Shown here one piece after another: positions 56,923 through 64,000 of a stretch of DNA of 64,000 nucleotides. A program made the position numbers and the translations under genes. The DNA comes from Gallionellaceae bacterium (GTDB taxonomy: Bacteria > Pseudomonadota > Gammaproteobacteria > Burkholderiales > Thiobacillaceae), in the NCBI GenBank assembly GCA_028714735.1, contig JAQTLU010000010.1, positions 1 through 64,000 on the forward strand, read 5' to 3'. Under the pieces are notes generated by a model, which saw only the letters and a program-made list of their open reading frames with translations, was not told the DNA's origin and ran no database searches. The first letter of the stretch is position 1, and every line of letters starts with the position of its first letter.

Positions 56923-57650
56923 CTGAAAGAAACAAACTAAACACCCTCTACAGGCAGTGGGCACCAGGAACGCCCCTGACGTCGGAGGACTTGGCCGCGC
57001 AGGGTATCTCTGCCGACTTGGCCGTCCACTACGTGCGTGCTGGCTGGCTTTTTCGCCTGGCACGCGGGGTGTACTGTCGCCCCAACGATACGCTGGAACT
57101 GCACCCCTGCCTGATCCTGCTACAACGCGCCATCAACGGACTACACGTTGGCGGCAAGTCGGCTCTCGACTGGTATGGAGTGAGGCACTACCTGTCACAA
57201 CAACCGGTCTTGCACCTATATGGCTGGACGGCGGCACGCCTGCCCAGCTGGTTCACCGAGCGTTTCCCGGCTGAGTACCACCGCAAGCGGTTATTCGACG
57301 AGCCGTCGGCCGCCCCACTTCATGCTGGACCGTTCGAAAAGCGTAACGACGCACCCCGTGTATCAGCGCCCGAGCGAGCCCTGCTGGAAGTGTTCAGCGA
57401 GGTGGGGGTGCGCCAACCGCTACAGGAGGCGCGTGAACTCGCGGAGAGTTCCTACAGCCTGCGCGCCGACGTTCTGCACGATTTGCTGCAGCATTGCTCT
57501 AGCGTTAAGACGGTGCGCCTGTGCCTGCAGTTTGGACGCGAACTTTCCCTGCCATGGGCTGCGAAGCTTGACCCAACGCAACTACCCACCGGCAGCACAA
57601 GGGCCTGGGTATCCCGCTCGGCCGACGGTCTGCTGATACTCAAGCCATGA
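56913..57650 (+). CDS. abiEi: AbiEi-family antitoxin/autorepressor
   Basis: The 245-residue protein has an N-terminal winged-helix region (LTSEDLAAQGISADLAVHYVRAGWLFRLARG split over the first 55 residues, with GVYCRPND), followed by the AbiEi C-terminal domain (LHVGGKSALDWYGVRHYL, APERALLEVFSEVG). It neutralises the adjacent toxin and represses the operon. No Shine-Dalgarno precedes the ATG, which lies inside an operator-like repeat. Its stop overlaps the abiEii start. Confidence 0.88.
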   Translation: MATTERNKLNTLYRQWAPGTPLTSEDLAAQGISADLAVHYVRAGWLFRLARGVYCRPNDTLELHPCLILLQRAINGLHVGGKSALDWYGVRHYLSQQPVLHLYGWTAARLPSWFTERFPAEYHRKRLFDEPSAAPLHAGPFEKRNDAPRVSAPERALLEVFSEVGVRQPLQEARELAESSYSLRADVLHDLLQHCSSVKTVRLCLQFGRELSLPWAAKLDPTQLPTGSTRAWVSRSADGLLILKP

Positions 57651-58561
57651 ACCAGCGCTACCTCGATACCGCACGTCTGCTGACTCAAGTCGCCCCACTC
57701 GTTTTTGTAGATGGCACGTTCGCGCTCAAGGGCGGCACCGCGATCAATCTATTCATCCGCGATATGCCGCGTCTGTCGGTCGATCTGGATCTGGTATTCC
57801 CCGACCACAGCCTTCCGCGCGATGAAGCACTGGCCCACATCAATATGGCCATTCGGCAGTCCGCGGAGCGTCTGAATACTCGGGGGTTTCAAACCCAAGT
57901 ACTCGCGACAGCCGATGCTGGCGAAACCAAACTGCTGGTTCGGCGCGCGGGCATCGAGGTCAAGATCGAAGTCAATTTTGTTATGCGCGGCACCGTCCAC
58001 CCGGTGCGTTCCGCTGCCTTGACTCCTACGGCTCGCGATACCTTGCTGGCCGACCTCGAAATTCCGGTGGTGTCGCTGGAGGATGTGTATGGCGGCAAAC
58101 TCGTCGCCGCCATGGACCGTCAACATCCCCGCGACCTGTTCGACGTGATGCAGTTATTCGCTCATGAAGGCATCACCGCCGGCATCCGACGGGCTTTCGT
58201 GGTCTACCTCGCCAGCCACAACCGACCCGTTCACGAAGTGTTGTTCCCGACCCTGCGCAACATTGGCCAGGAATACGAATACAACTTCAAAGGCATGACC
58301 ACCGAGCCGGTTGAACTGGCGGCGCTGCTGGCTGCACGAGAGCGAATGATGCAGGAACTTCAAGGCGGCCTGGATGCCGATGAACGCCGCTTTTTGTTGT
58401 CACTCGTCGGCGGCAGCCCGGAATGGTCGTTACTGGGAATCGCACATGCCGAACACCTGCCTGGGATTCGCTGGAAACTGCACAACCTCGCACAACTGGA
58501 ACGCAAGAGTCCGGGGAAATTCGCCGAACAGGCCGAAACACTTGCGCAGAGGTTGGCATAA
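57647..58561 (+). CDS. abiEii: AbiEii-family nucleotidyltransferase toxin
   Basis: The 304-residue protein has the DUF1814/AbiEii motifs: FALKGGTAINLF, RLSVDLDLVF (the paired acidic residues), KIEVNF and VYGGKLVAAMDRQHPRDLFD. Members are nucleotidyltransferases that block growth on phage infection, in related cases by modifying tRNA. All motif residues are present, so it looks active. Start overlaps the antitoxin stop as ATGA. Confidence 0.92.
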   Translation: MNQRYLDTARLLTQVAPLVFVDGTFALKGGTAINLFIRDMPRLSVDLDLVFPDHSLPRDEALAHINMAIRQSAERLNTRGFQTQVLATADAGETKLLVRRAGIEVKIEVNFVMRGTVHPVRSAALTPTARDTLLADLEIPVVSLEDVYGGKLVAAMDRQHPRDLFDVMQLFAHEGITAGIRRAFVVYLASHNRPVHEVLFPTLRNIGQEYEYNFKGMTTEPVELAALLAARERMMQELQGGLDADERRFLLSLVGGSPEWSLLGIAHAEHLPGIRWKLHNLAQLERKSPGKFAEQAETLAQRLA

Positions 58562-58908
58562 CGAACCAAGCCGACAGCCTTGAAGAAGTGCCACCATCAA
58601 CGACTGTTCGGCATCTACTTGATTCTCTGTGCCCCCGTGATAAATTACCATTCAATGCAACAGGATATTGTTCACTAAACAATACCGAGAACGAATGTCG
58701 GGAGGCATTCCGACCCAAACGGGTGGCCAGTCAACATTGGCCTGGACTCTGCCCCATGCCGGAACACATGACCGTTGTCATCAACTGGAGATTCAAAACC
58801 ACAGATCAAGGGTGCAAAAAATGCTCTTTTGCTATCTGACCGACAACGTGAGGGTAAATCAGAAAACGATAGGGAGCTGTCGCTTACGCGACTTTCAGGA
58901 GAACTTAA
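58562..58908. other. Intergenic region after abiEii with two inverted repeats
   Basis: The 347 bases hold only unsupported short frames. TATTGTT-N5-AACAATA lies at 58666-58684 and GTCGC-TTAC-GCGAC at 58879-58892, the latter just before the ribosome site of the next gene. No terminator with a T-run is clear. Confidence 0.45.
58666..58684. repeat. 7-5-7 inverted repeat downstream of abiEii
   Basis: TATTGTT and AACAATA flank CACTA. The size and spacing are those of a dimeric HTH operator, and it may serve one of the XRE regulators of the island. No direct evidence ties it to a gene. Confidence 0.45.
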
Positions 58909-59226
58909 GTGGTTAATCCAGTTGAATACATCACGCAATTCGATGAAGTACCTTACATGGTGGCCGTCGCCGCCGAAACGATGGGCATAGGCACGCACAA
59001 GCACGTTCAATGTGTGTTTAGCCCAACAGAACTGATGGATCGAGCCGAGTCAGCCATCTACAAATACCCTGTTCATGCCTATGAGATCGGTCTGGTCACA
59101 TTGGCCATGTTGGCGGATGGTGTCATTCCAGACCCCTCTGGCAGACTGGTACTGCGAGAGCAATTTGTCCGTATAGGCGATGCAATCCAGGATGCCGAGA
59201 ATGACCAGCAAGCCCATACGACTTGA
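58909..59226 (+). CDS. Small protein of unknown function
   Basis: A GTG-started frame of 105 residues has AGGAGA six bases upstream. The protein is acidic, with phrases VAVAAETMGIGTHKH and YEIGLVTLAMLADGVIP, no signal peptide and no recognised family. A short hairpin precedes its ribosome site. It is probably real because start signals and length agree, but it stands alone. Confidence 0.5.
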   Translation: MVNPVEYITQFDEVPYMVAVAAETMGIGTHKHVQCVFSPTELMDRAESAIYKYPVHAYEIGLVTLAMLADGVIPDPSGRLVLREQFVRIGDAIQDAENDQQAHTT

Positions 59227-59577
59227 TGGCTGCCCAGCACGCCTTTGATAATGGGTGGTAAAACGTTGACCCTGACATGAGCATCGCGCCGGCCAACTAT
59301 TACGAGATTGACTGGCCAAAGCTGTGTCCCGATTGACCAAGCACTTTGCCTGTAGCCTCCGAAAAAACGGTGGACTCGATCCCAACGCTCTAGCTGAAAC
59401 AGGGCCTGAACGTTGAAAACGGCGACTCACGACTATGACAGCAAGACCACCGAAACCGACTTGACCGATGGCTCCCTATAACCAGGCGGACATGCTTCGA
59501 ACTATGCCAATGAAACCTAGATTATTCATAGACGTATTGGGATATAAAAATTCAAGACACGCTCATATAATGCCGCG
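59227..59577. other. AT-rich intergenic region, possible gene remnants
   Basis: The 351 bases hold no supported gene. Short frames, such as one of 19 codons starting near 59278, could be fragments of degraded genes. The right end carries the promoter of the next regulator. Confidence 0.4.
59566..59571 (+). promoter_or_regulatory. -10 element placed for a leaderless transcript
   Basis: A consensus TATAAT ends six bases before the ATG at 59578, so transcription would start at or within a base of the start codon. No Shine-Dalgarno is present. The -35 is poor. Confidence 0.45.
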
Positions 59578-60171
59578 ATGAACGACCATCACCAACAAGA
59601 AACTCGTGCGTCCCTGTTACTGCCTTGCGTGAAGGAATCTGACTCACCCGCCACCGCCCCGCCTTGCCTGCCTGATATCGAGAAAAAACCGGCAGTGCAA
59701 AGAATTTTGTCGCCGAAACACCAGGAGCTTGTGGGCATCCGCCTGAAGCTTAACTTATCGCAAGCCCAATTCGCGGAAGAACTGGGTATAGGCGTCCCCC
59801 GCTTGTCCTCATACGAATATGGCCGTGCCGGGAGCATACCCGAATGGATCATGACGGCCGCACGGGAGCTGGCGGCAAATAACGACGAGGCCCAAGAATC
59901 CATTCGAAAGAAATACGAAGAGCTGGATATGCCTGTCATCCTGGCCAGTTGGGCAAAGGCACTCGGTGTGCCCTATGAGGACAATGGCCAGCTCGCCGCG
60001 CTGCTCGGAACCTCTGTCTCCACCTTAACCAGATGGAAGAACAAGCTCACTCGACCAAGCATGCATTCGTTGGCCTTTCACGAGCACATGGTCGACCAGG
60101 CCAAGCAGAAACTGGCCAAACAAAAAGCATGCATCGAAGAACTGGCCGGTGGGAAACCAAAGCGTCGCTAG
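59578..60171 (+). CDS. XRE-family HTH regulator
   Basis: The 197-residue protein has a disordered N-terminal 45 residues, then a helix-turn-helix domain (LVGIRLKLNLSQAQFAEELGIGVPRLSSYEYGR split across about 50-85) and a second helix-turn-helix-like stretch (LAALLGTSVSTLTRWKN). The C terminus is basic. It probably regulates an island or defence operon. The message may be leaderless. Confidence 0.75.
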   Translation: MNDHHQQETRASLLLPCVKESDSPATAPPCLPDIEKKPAVQRILSPKHQELVGIRLKLNLSQAQFAEELGIGVPRLSSYEYGRAGSIPEWIMTAARELAANNDEAQESIRKKYEELDMPVILASWAKALGVPYEDNGQLAALLGTSVSTLTRWKNKLTRPSMHSLAFHEHMVDQAKQKLAKQKACIEELAGGKPKRR

Positions 60172-60224
60172 ATTCCGGACATCACCTCTACCGACCAATT
60201 GCATACTGCCTGCCCTCCCTCAGA

Positions 60225-60253
60225 ACGACAAAATTATTGTCGATAGTGTATAA
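60225..60253 (+). promoter_or_regulatory. Candidate promoter for the second XRE regulator
   Basis: ACGACA (60225-60230) and TATAAA (60248-60253) are spaced by 17 bases. The start point would fall near 60260, about 38 bases before the ATG. Confidence 0.4.
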
Positions 60254-60298
60254 ATTGAACCCGTGCGCCATTACACATCCACGCAACAGGTGAACAAG

Positions 60299-60835
60299 AT
60301 GGTAGACAAATCCGAAGATAAACCCGTCCGACAAAGTCGCAAGGCGACCAGCGCGGCCAAGACACCTGGAAGCCCTGTAGGCGCCGCCCTCATCGCCACA
60401 TTGTGGGAACGCATGAGCGAACGCGGTCACACGTCAAAAGAATTGGCAAATCATCTCGGCATCACCTATGTGTACCTGATGGCCCTGGCGCGGGGCGAGA
60501 AGCCCATCCCCCAGGTCGGCCGCGAAGTCCTGAAGCGCGCCGCCGACTATTTGGGCACGCCCGTCGCCCAAGCCTATTTGCTCGCTGGCGCCTTGAACCC
60601 TGAAGATTTCGTCCTAAGTCCCACGATGGACGAGCGGATAGCACGCATCCGAGACGCCATGACGCATGACGCAATGTGGTGTGGACTCGCTCTTACCGAT
60701 GAAGTCTGGCAGCAAACTCCGCACGAGGCCCGTCTGCTGATTTGCATGCTTTACGAGCAGTCGGCGAAGACGACTTGGCTCGACTGGACGATGGTTCCGA
60801 AAGGGACAACTTCGAAGGTCAAGCTGGCTTCGTAA
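60299..60835 (+). CDS. HTH-domain regulator (XRE-like)
   Basis: The 178-residue protein has a basic disordered N-terminal part and an HTH domain (GHTSKELANHLGITYVYLMALARG, about 47-70 in two helices). A C-terminal alpha-helical part of unknown role follows. ATG 60299 has AGGTGA six bases upstream; GTG 60263 is possible. It lies 128 bases after the first regulator and seems independently transcribed. Confidence 0.72.
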   Translation: MVDKSEDKPVRQSRKATSAAKTPGSPVGAALIATLWERMSERGHTSKELANHLGITYVYLMALARGEKPIPQVGREVLKRAADYLGTPVAQAYLLAGALNPEDFVLSPTMDERIARIRDAMTHDAMWCGLALTDEVWQQTPHEARLLICMLYEQSAKTTWLDWTMVPKGTTSKVKLAS

Positions 60836-61229
60836 GACTGGCTTGTCCTTCAGGGCGCCTTGCCTGTTTCAAGGCAATTCGTTAAATCGTTACTGCCACG
60901 TTTCCCCGGCTCGCCAGTTCACCTTGAGACTGCCCTTAGCCGCGACCGTCGCCAGCACTGGCAACCACGCATGCTGCTGTCGAAGAGCACGCCAGCAGAG
61001 CGAGTAGCGCAGGAGGTGGTCATCAGCGTGAGCACGCTGGAGCGTTGCCATGGTCACCTCCACAGGACCCAGGGAACCAACCACAGCAATCGGGGCCAGC
61101 CGCTGTTCCCTAGAAACTCGTGGTCGCCACGGGGCCGCAGAAGCAGTTTGATCGAACGGAAGACATCTACATTATTTTGTGTGCAGTTCGTCATATAATT
61201 ATGTGCATCCGCACCGACGTACCCGCCAG
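60836..61229. other. Intergenic region before the methylase unit
   Basis: The 394 bases contain one open frame (60860-61198) with no ribosome site and no family likeness, which I reject. The right end has a TATAAT (61194-61199) flanked by two TGTGCA repeats. Confidence 0.5.
61180..61207 (+). promoter_or_regulatory. Promoter/operator of the HTH-methylase unit
   Basis: TATAAT (61194-61199) is flanked by direct repeats TGTGCA at 61180-61185 and 61202-61207, 22 bp apart (two helical turns). This resembles the operators of controller-type HTH proteins, which regulate their own and the partner gene. Confidence 0.45.
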
Positions 61230-61520
61230 ATGAACTACGATGAATTTCTTGCTGAGCTGTCGCAGGCCGGATTGACCGTACGTGCATTTGCTGAACTCAT
61301 AGGGATGAATAAGAACTCCGTGTCCAACTACGCCGGCGTCGGCAGGGTACCTAGCCACCTGGCGGTGATTGCAGTGTTGTTGGCTGAGATGAAGGGACGC
61401 GGCATCGGGTTTGAAAGTGTGTTGGCAAAGATCGATCGAACTCCAAAGAAGCCACGGGGCGCCGCCAAGGCGGGCCGCTTCGGCGGTGACAAGCAAGAGC
61501 AGTTGGAGTTGCCAGCGTGA
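61230..61520 (+). CDS. Small HTH controller-like protein
   Basis: The 96-residue protein is mostly one helix-turn-helix (FLAELSQAGLTVRAFAELIG then NKNSVSNYAGVGRVPSHLAV) with a basic tail. Size and position match C-type controllers of restriction-modification loci. Its stop overlaps the methylase start (GTGA), so translation is coupled. No strong ribosome site precedes ATG 61230. Confidence 0.72.
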   Translation: MNYDEFLAELSQAGLTVRAFAELIGMNKNSVSNYAGVGRVPSHLAVIAVLLAEMKGRGIGFESVLAKIDRTPKKPRGAAKAGRFGGDKQEQLELPA

Positions 61521-64000
61521 TCAAGCATCCCCCCATCACCCTGGACTGGCTTCATGCTAGTCTGGGCTGGAATCGGCCCGAGCAGGTCCTGCGACCTGAC
61601 GGTGCAGGCACCGCGAAGTTTGCGACGCTGGTACAAGAAAAGATCGGCCGCGCTTTGGCGAGAGAAACTGAGCACCAGGTGAGCCGCATCGGTGTCCTTG
61701 CTGCGCTGCCGAATGCGGTGAGCACTGAGCCGCCCATCGCCGTCGTAGTTGAGTTCTCACAGCCCGCTTCAGAAGAAACGCTTTGTGAGCTTCACCGACT
61801 GGCGTGGAACTTCTCCCATTGCCCAGCCCTGATCACCATCGAACCCAGCCTCGTACGTGTGTGGACATGCTGCGAGGCTCCCGTCACTGACCAACGGTTC
61901 GCGGATCGTGTTGTGCACACCATGACGGCAGAAGAGCTTGCCGCATCACATGCACAGGCGCGCGAGCGCACTGCGGCGAATTCGTTGCACTGGATCAATC
62001 TGGTGTCGGGGGTGTTCTTTGCCGAGCACGCTGGGCGTTTTAATCGAGATGGCCGAGCCGACCAACTGCTGCTGAGGAACCTGAGGCACATCCGGCAGCT
62101 ACTTGCGAACATTGGCTTAGATGATGATGACGTCTGCCATGACCTGTTAGCGCGCATCATTTTTGTCCAGTTCTTGTTCGACAGAAGGGACGTGGACGGA
62201 AACCCTGCCCTTACCGCCTCCAAACTGGCCCGCCTCCATGCTGAGGGTGTGCTGAGCAAGGTACATACGGGCTTAGACAGCATTCTTTCGAGCTATACGG
62301 ACGCCTATGCAATTTTCGAATGGCTGAATGAACGCTTCAATGGCGACCTCTTTCCTGGAAAGGGCGATACGCCGCAAGCTCGGGCCAAGGGATGGGCCGA
62401 AGAAAAGCGCATCGTCAACAGGAAGCATCTTTCCCTGCTGGCAGATTTCATCCGGGGCAATGTCGACATGCCATCGGGGCAGCATTGCCTGTGGCCGCAG
62501 TATTCTTTTGACGTCATCCCGCTTGAGTTCATCAGCAGCATCTACGAGACCTTCGTCGACGAACGCGCGGCCGAAGGTGGCGTGTTCTATACGCCGCCAC
62601 ACCTAGTCGACTTCGTGCTAGACAAGGTGCTGCCATGGGATGGGTCGGACTGGGACCTCAAGGTGCTGGACCCATCGTGTGGGTCCGGGATCTTTCTCGT
62701 CAAGGTCTTTCAGCGCTTGGTCCATCGATGGCGACTGGCCAATCCTGGCCAGACCGTGCGCGCCGAACTGTTGCGACGATTGCTGGAGCGCAACCTGATC
62801 GGCGTGGATATCGATCCTCACGCGGTGCGCGTTGCATGTTTCAGTCTTTACCTAGCAATGTGCGACGAGATCGAGCCTCGTCACTACTGGACGCAGGTTG
62901 TGTTCCCGAGCATGCGCGATCGCCGGCTGCTTTGCAGCGACTTCTTTGCGGAACAAGTTCCTGGCATCAATACGCAGACAAACGCAAAGGGCTATGACCT
63001 CGTTGTCGGCAATGCACCATGGGGCGAAGATCTCGTCACGACAGAGGCAAAGGCGTGGGCGGCGGCCGACGGACGGAACTGGACGGTCGCCAACAAGGAC
63101 ATCGGCGGCCTCTTCCTGGCCAAGGCTGCGCAGCTGCTTAAACCAACTGGTCGGGTGGCGATGATCCAGTCTGCGAGCGCCTTCTTGTTCAACACAAGCC
63201 CCAAGGCTTGCGGTTTCCGGAAACAGTTATTCCAGACGCACCGAGTCGAGGAGGTGATCAACCTCGCAGCACTACGGTTCGACGTATTCAAGCGCAAGTC
63301 TCACACGACCAAGACGTCCGTCTCCCCGTCCTGCATCGTGGTGCTGTCTCCCGGAAAGCCTGCGTGGAACGACAGGATCTCATACGTCAGTCCGAAGCGT
63401 CTCAAACCGCTCACCGATGAGTTCACGATTGTGGTCGAACCTCAGGACTGCCGCACATTATATGTCCATGAAGCCCTGAACGATCCCACCATCTGGACAG
63501 TGCTCATGTGGGGTTCTAACCGCGACCGTGCGCTTCTCAAGAGGCTGATCAGATACCCCACTATCTCTAATCCTGGCGAATCGATCGAGGTTCTGACGCG
63601 ACAAGGCTTCATCTATGGTGACCGCAAAAGAACCCAGCCTGAATTGGAAGGCCGGCCGCTGTTTGATCAAACAACGTTCCCTCAGGGTTCGCTCATGCAC
63701 CTGGACACGGACGGGCTGCCCCCAGTGCGCCACATCCGCCTTCACTCCAAGGACTCCACGAGCTTTGCAGCCTTCGAATGGCCTCAACTTATTCTCAAGA
63801 AGGGTTTGCAGAGGGGGCACGCCAGATTCCAGGCGCGCATGGCCAGGTCGAAGACGCAAGCGGCCGCAGTGTTCAATGACAACTATGTGTCGATCCATGG
63901 ACCTTCGACGTTCCTTGAGGCCGCCTGTTTGACAGTGAACAGCTTGTTGGCTGTCTACTTCTTGAAACTCACCAGTGGGCGGGTTGCCGCCTATCGCCCT
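61517..64000 (+). CDS. N6-adenine DNA methylase, Eco57I/type IIG-like (3' partial)
   Basis: An uninterrupted frame of 828 codons runs off the window. Motif X-like GGVFYTPPHLVDFVL precedes SAM motif I VLDPSCGSGIF (Asp at residue 385). Motif IV reads VVGNAPWGED (Asn 499), where NPPY/F/W is usual. A target-recognition-like region follows. The first 150 residues form a domain I do not recognise, and a helical region (LLARIIFVQFLFDRR, YSFDVIPLEFISSIYETFV) joins it to the methylase, as in type IIG and related defence methylases. GTG 61517 overlaps the controller stop and GGAG lies eight bases upstream. It likely belongs to a restriction or other phage-defence system continuing to the right. Confidence 0.85.
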   Translation, partial: MIKHPPITLDWLHASLGWNRPEQVLRPDGAGTAKFATLVQEKIGRALARETEHQVSRIGVLAALPNAVSTEPPIAVVVEFSQPASEETLCELHRLAWNFSHCPALITIEPSLVRVWTCCEAPVTDQRFADRVVHTMTAEELAASHAQARERTAANSLHWINLVSGVFFAEHAGRFNRDGRADQLLLRNLRHIRQLLANIGLDDDDVCHDLLARIIFVQFLFDRRDVDGNPALTASKLARLHAEGVLSKVHTGLDSILSSYTDAYAIFEWLNERFNGDLFPGKGDTPQARAKGWAEEKRIVNRKHLSLLADFIRGNVDMPSGQHCLWPQYSFDVIPLEFISSIYETFVDERAAEGGVFYTPPHLVDFVLDKVLPWDGSDWDLKVLDPSCGSGIFLVKVFQRLVHRWRLANPGQTVRAELLRRLLERNLIGVDIDPHAVRVACFSLYLAMCDEIEPRHYWTQVVFPSMRDRRLLCSDFFAEQVPGINTQTNAKGYDLVVGNAPWGEDLVTTEAKAWAAADGRNWTVANKDIGGLFLAKAAQLLKPTGRVAMIQSASAFLFNTSPKACGFRKQLFQTHRVEEVINLAALRFDVFKRKSHTTKTSVSPSCIVVLSPGKPAWNDRISYVSPKRLKPLTDEFTIVVEPQDCRTLYVHEALNDPTIWTVLMWGSNRDRALLKRLIRYPTISNPGESIEVLTRQGFIYGDRKRTQPELEGRPLFDQTTFPQGSLMHLDTDGLPPVRHIRLHSKDSTSFAAFEWPQLILKKGLQRGHARFQARMARSKTQAAAVFNDNYVSIHGPSTFLEAACLTVNSLLAVYFLKLTSGRVAAYRP

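Larger units (their letters stand above)
56625..64000. mobile_element. Putative genomic island with defence genes (left end; right end outside window)
   Basis: From the tRNA fragment rightward, intergenic DNA turns AT-rich and genes use a wider codon set. Content is accessory: AbiE toxin-antitoxin, several XRE regulators, an orphan gene and an N6-adenine methylase. No integrase is seen in the window; it would be expected beyond 64000. Confidence 0.6.

Noticed and set aside
60860-61198. 112-residue frame before the HTH-methylase unit
   Set aside because: No ribosome site, unusual composition, and it runs through the promoter of the next gene.

Overview
The window is a GC-rich bacterial chromosome segment. 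Gene content points to a betaproteobacterium, possibly a Thiobacillaceae-like sulfur or lithotrophic lineage. This rests on an aceE-aceF-lpdA cluster with a lipoyl domain on E3, feoAB behind a Fur-like box, BaeSR, YheS and TalB homologues, and c-di-GMP chemosensory genes. The taxonomic placement is inference; no rRNA or other marker was available.

Layout: (1) 1-7.4 kb is housekeeping: a hybrid histidine kinase cut by the left edge, a histidine phosphatase, an MFS transporter, a YdcH-like protein, aroC, a small cytochrome c and an M17 aminopeptidase. (2) 7.6-13.4 kb is the pyruvate dehydrogenase operon aceE-aceF-lpdA, closed by a strong terminator. (3) 13.4-18.7 kb on the minus strand is an envelope-stress block: baeS-baeR, a Spy-like chaperone, a DUF4405 membrane protein and a large FecR/DUF6600-like exported protein. 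(4) 18.9-36.1 kb holds yheS, transaldolase, a thioredoxin-fold/DsbD-like membrane protein, a chalcone-isomerase-like protein, an M35-like metalloprotease overlapping a lipoprotein gene, a conserved unknown, an APH-kinase fusion, Fur-boxed feoAB, a BarA-type hybrid kinase, serS, mltF and tRNA-Ser(CGA).

(5) 36.8-48.0 kb is the most interesting part. It is a tightly overlapping operon that joins an Mrp-type Na+/H+ antiporter module (E, F, G, DUF4040, B, C, plus a fused pair of large antiporter subunits) to a complex I/group 4 hydrogenase-like module (NuoH-, B-, C- and D-like). It ends with a protein joining a NuoI-like two-cluster ferredoxin to a GltD/NfnB-like FAD-NAD(P) oxidoreductase, followed by a rubrerythrin. 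The order matches the archaeal mbx/mbs operon. The large subunit lacks the [NiFe] C-terminal DPCxxC motif but keeps one CxxC, and the NuoB-like subunit has only three of the four cluster cysteines. I read it as a bacterial MBX/Ehr-type ion-pumping oxidoreductase wired to NAD(P)H, not a hydrogenase and not canonical complex I.

(6) 48.3-56.6 kb is a complete Wsp-type chemosensory operon: CheR-TPR, REC-GGDEF diguanylate cyclase, a double-CheW protein, an apparently HAMP-less receptor, CheA-REC and CheB, ended by a terminator. (7) From about 56.6 kb to the right edge is accessory DNA. It begins at a 28-nt 3' fragment of a tRNA gene, a likely attachment site, and carries an AbiEi/AbiEii toxin-antitoxin pair with paired operators, several XRE-type regulators, a small orphan gene and, cut by the right edge, a large N6-adenine methylase with a variant motif IV. 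This looks like a defence-bearing genomic island.
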